Assembly (NCBI RefSeq): GCF_002742285.1
Contig: NZ_MDGM01000013.1
Coordinates: 62,001-126,000 of the forward strand
DNA: 64,000 nt
DNA from: Paramylibacter kogurei
GTDB taxonomy: Bacteria > Pseudomonadota > Alphaproteobacteria > Rhodobacterales > Rhodobacteraceae
Direction of reading: 5' to 3'
Shown here: positions 62,818 to 64,000 of the stretch, in pieces
How positions within the stretch are numbered: position 1 is the stretch's first letter
How the letters are laid out: each line of letters starts with the position of its first letter
The notes under the pieces: model-generated
What the model was told of the DNA's origin: nothing
What the model saw: the letters and a program-made list of their open reading frames with translations, nothing else
Database searches by the model: none
Translations under genes and position numbers: made by a program

Positions 62818-63801
62818 ATGGCGACGACAACGTCACCTGTTTCGACAGGACTTTTTTCTAACACTTTGTTCATCCGTGCGCTTGGCTGGTCAAATCTGGC
62901 GGTCATGTTTGCATTTTTGGCAAATACATTTGCAACCTTTTGGATTGGGTTGCCCGGTTCATCGTTCAGTGGTGGCGCAATTGGGATCATGCAAATGTTG
63001 CTTTATCCCGTTTCAATAATCATCGCGGTTATGTTGGTGCTACGCAGTTCAGATCGCACCCTGCGTCAGGACAGTTTTCGCATTTCCGACATTAATGTCT
63101 TTTTCATTCGCGCGGCATTTTGGATCGTGCTGTTGATCGGGCTGGTCGATTCCGTGATCTCGTTCTTGCGCATCGAAGAAATGTTATTGCCCCTTGTTGG
63201 CGAAGAGTTAGAAAAAAATCTTATCCGTCCGTTATTTCGTGGCCCATATGTGCATGTGCCACTGATGATTTTGGGCATAATCATTGCGATGTTTACCAAA
63301 ACCAAAGGGTTCCATTGGTTGGCATTGTTGATTGTTGTCGCGGAATTATTGATCGTGATATTCCGATTTATTTTCTCTTACGAACAGGCGTTTATGGCAG
63401 ATTTGGTGCGGTTTTGGTACGGCGCGTTTTTCCTGTTTGCCAGCGCGTTTACATTGCTGGAAGAAGGCCATGTTCGGGTCGATATTTTTTACGCAGGTAT
63501 GGCGGAAAAATCCAAAGGTTGGATCAATGCGATTGGTTCAATATTCTTGGGAATGACATTGTGCTGGACCATTTTAATTTTGGGCATGGCGCAAAAAACA
63601 TCCATCATCAACAGCCCGATTTTGCGGTTTGAAACAACTCAATCTGGATATGGGCTTTATGTGAAATATCTGATGGCAGGGTTTTTAGGCGTATTCGCCA
63701 TATCTATGATGATTCAATTTGTCAGTTATTTGATGGGGGCCGTCGCGGATTATCGCGGCGAAGAAGGTAAATACGAACCAAACGGTTCAGGAGCACACTA
63801 A
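62818..63801 (+). CDS. TRAP transporter small permease (DctQ)
   Basis: 327 residues, longer than the usual 160-200 of DctQ. The C-terminal half (FRFIFSYEQAFMADLVRFWY, ASAFTLLEEGHVRVDIFYAG) is the DctQ core with four helices; the N-terminal half adds about four more hydrophobic segments. Works with the large permease in sodium-driven uptake. ATG 62818 with AGGAG 7 bases upstream. The stop overlaps the next ATG (TAATG). Confidence 0.85.
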   Translation: MATTTSPVSTGLFSNTLFIRALGWSNLAVMFAFLANTFATFWIGLPGSSFSGGAIGIMQMLLYPVSIIIAVMLVLRSSDRTLRQDSFRISDINVFFIRAAFWIVLLIGLVDSVISFLRIEEMLLPLVGEELEKNLIRPLFRGPYVHVPLMILGIIIAMFTKTKGFHWLALLIVVAELLIVIFRFIFSYEQAFMADLVRFWYGAFFLFASAFTLLEEGHVRVDIFYAGMAEKSKGWINAIGSIFLGMTLCWTILILGMAQKTSIINSPILRFETTQSGYGLYVKYLMAGFLGVFAISMMIQFVSYLMGAVADYRGEEGKYEPNGSGAH

Positions 63802-64000
63802 TGGAACTGTTTTTCCTACTTATTTTGGTTGTACTAATGGCAACGGCGCTTGGTTCTGGCTATCCCGTTGCATTCGCATTGCCTGGATCATCCATCATTA
63901 CAATTATGCTGGCAGCAGGGACGGGATATTTATTCACCGGTGATTCAACTGCCTATTTTGATCAAGGTGGCGCATCGCAATGGTTGTCGGCAGGGGTGAC
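63801..64000 (+). CDS. TRAP transporter large permease (DctM), N-terminus only
   Basis: Sixty-six codons before the right edge; the gene continues outside. MELFFLLILVVLMATALGSG followed by YPVAFALPG is the typical DctM first helix and PVAFALG motif. Overlaps the small permease stop by one base (TAATG) with AGGAG upstream, so it is translationally coupled. It supplies the ion-coupled permease of the TRAP system. Confidence 0.85.
   Translation, partial: MELFFLLILVVLMATALGSGYPVAFALPGSSIITIMLAAGTGYLFTGDSTAYFDQGGASQWLSAGV

Overview
The window is a continuous piece of an alphaproteobacterial chromosome, most likely from a marine member of the Rhodobacterales (Roseobacter group) with fairly low GC. 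The assignment rests on gene content recognised from the sequence: a SUV3-type helicase, S4 protein, FdxA and CarD run, the CobS/CobT/CobQ late cobalamin genes, a MetR-metF pair, serine-glyoxylate aminotransferase, a divergent PopZ-like gene beside tolC and pcm, a DUF6280-type protein and TRAP transporter genes. I see no insertion sequence, prophage, CRISPR array or rRNA operon. One tRNA gene (Cys) is present.

Layout. 1-3.3 kb: start of a phosphate-binding protein gene (minus strand) with a Pho-box-like array, divergent from a large secreted LamG/RTX protein. 3.3-7.1 kb: lgt, a MidA-like methyltransferase and pgeF, then ubiK and a glutathione S-transferase. 7.2-13.6 kb: rpmG, MAPEG, Bax-inhibitor-1, DUF1127, LysR, a membrane adenylate cyclase and typA. 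13.9-21.2 kb: a PraR-like regulator, hisN, a lysophospholipase-like hydrolase, SCP2, TPR, SUV3 helicase, S4, fdxA, carD. 21.3-26.5 kb: cobS, cobT, an aldo/keto reductase, tRNA-Cys, a YdjM-like membrane protein and cobQ. 26.5-35.2 kb: PopZ-like protein, tolC, pcm, a DUF2235 hydrolase, ornithine-type decarboxylase with divergent Lrp, and valS. 35.4-43.9 kb: two tiny proteins, a HisC-like aminotransferase, serine-glyoxylate aminotransferase, an ABC exporter, a glycosyltransferase, ygfZ, an inositol-phosphatase-like protein without key metal ligands, a GNAT acetyltransferase and a membrane-anchored NYN nuclease. 44-51.8 kb: metR/metF, thioesterase, efp, DUF6280, a DMT permease, hrpB, rpmB. 51.9-61.4 kb: copper chaperone, tyrosine phosphatase, lepA, a short stretch of small odd ORFs with repeats, DoxX, pirin, a hydroxyisobutyrate-dehydrogenase-like enzyme, a glyoxalase and an EEP-fold hydrolase. 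61.6 kb to the end: TRAP transporter (binding protein, small permease, start of the large permease).

Most genes are housekeeping or central metabolism. No obvious multi-gene novel system stands out. The most unusual signals are: the SuhB-like protein with substituted catalytic residues; a divergent PopZ-like protein; a membrane-tethered NYN nuclease; a 0.8-kb segment after lepA with a GC-rich double hairpin, two odd small ORFs and a perfect 11-bp-period array of four TGTCC repeats; hairpins that overlap ribosome binding sites; and a strong tendency for convergent genes to share a 4-base palindromic stop (TTAA or CTAG). Starts were chosen from ribosome binding sites and family N-termini, so several are shorter than the longest open frame.
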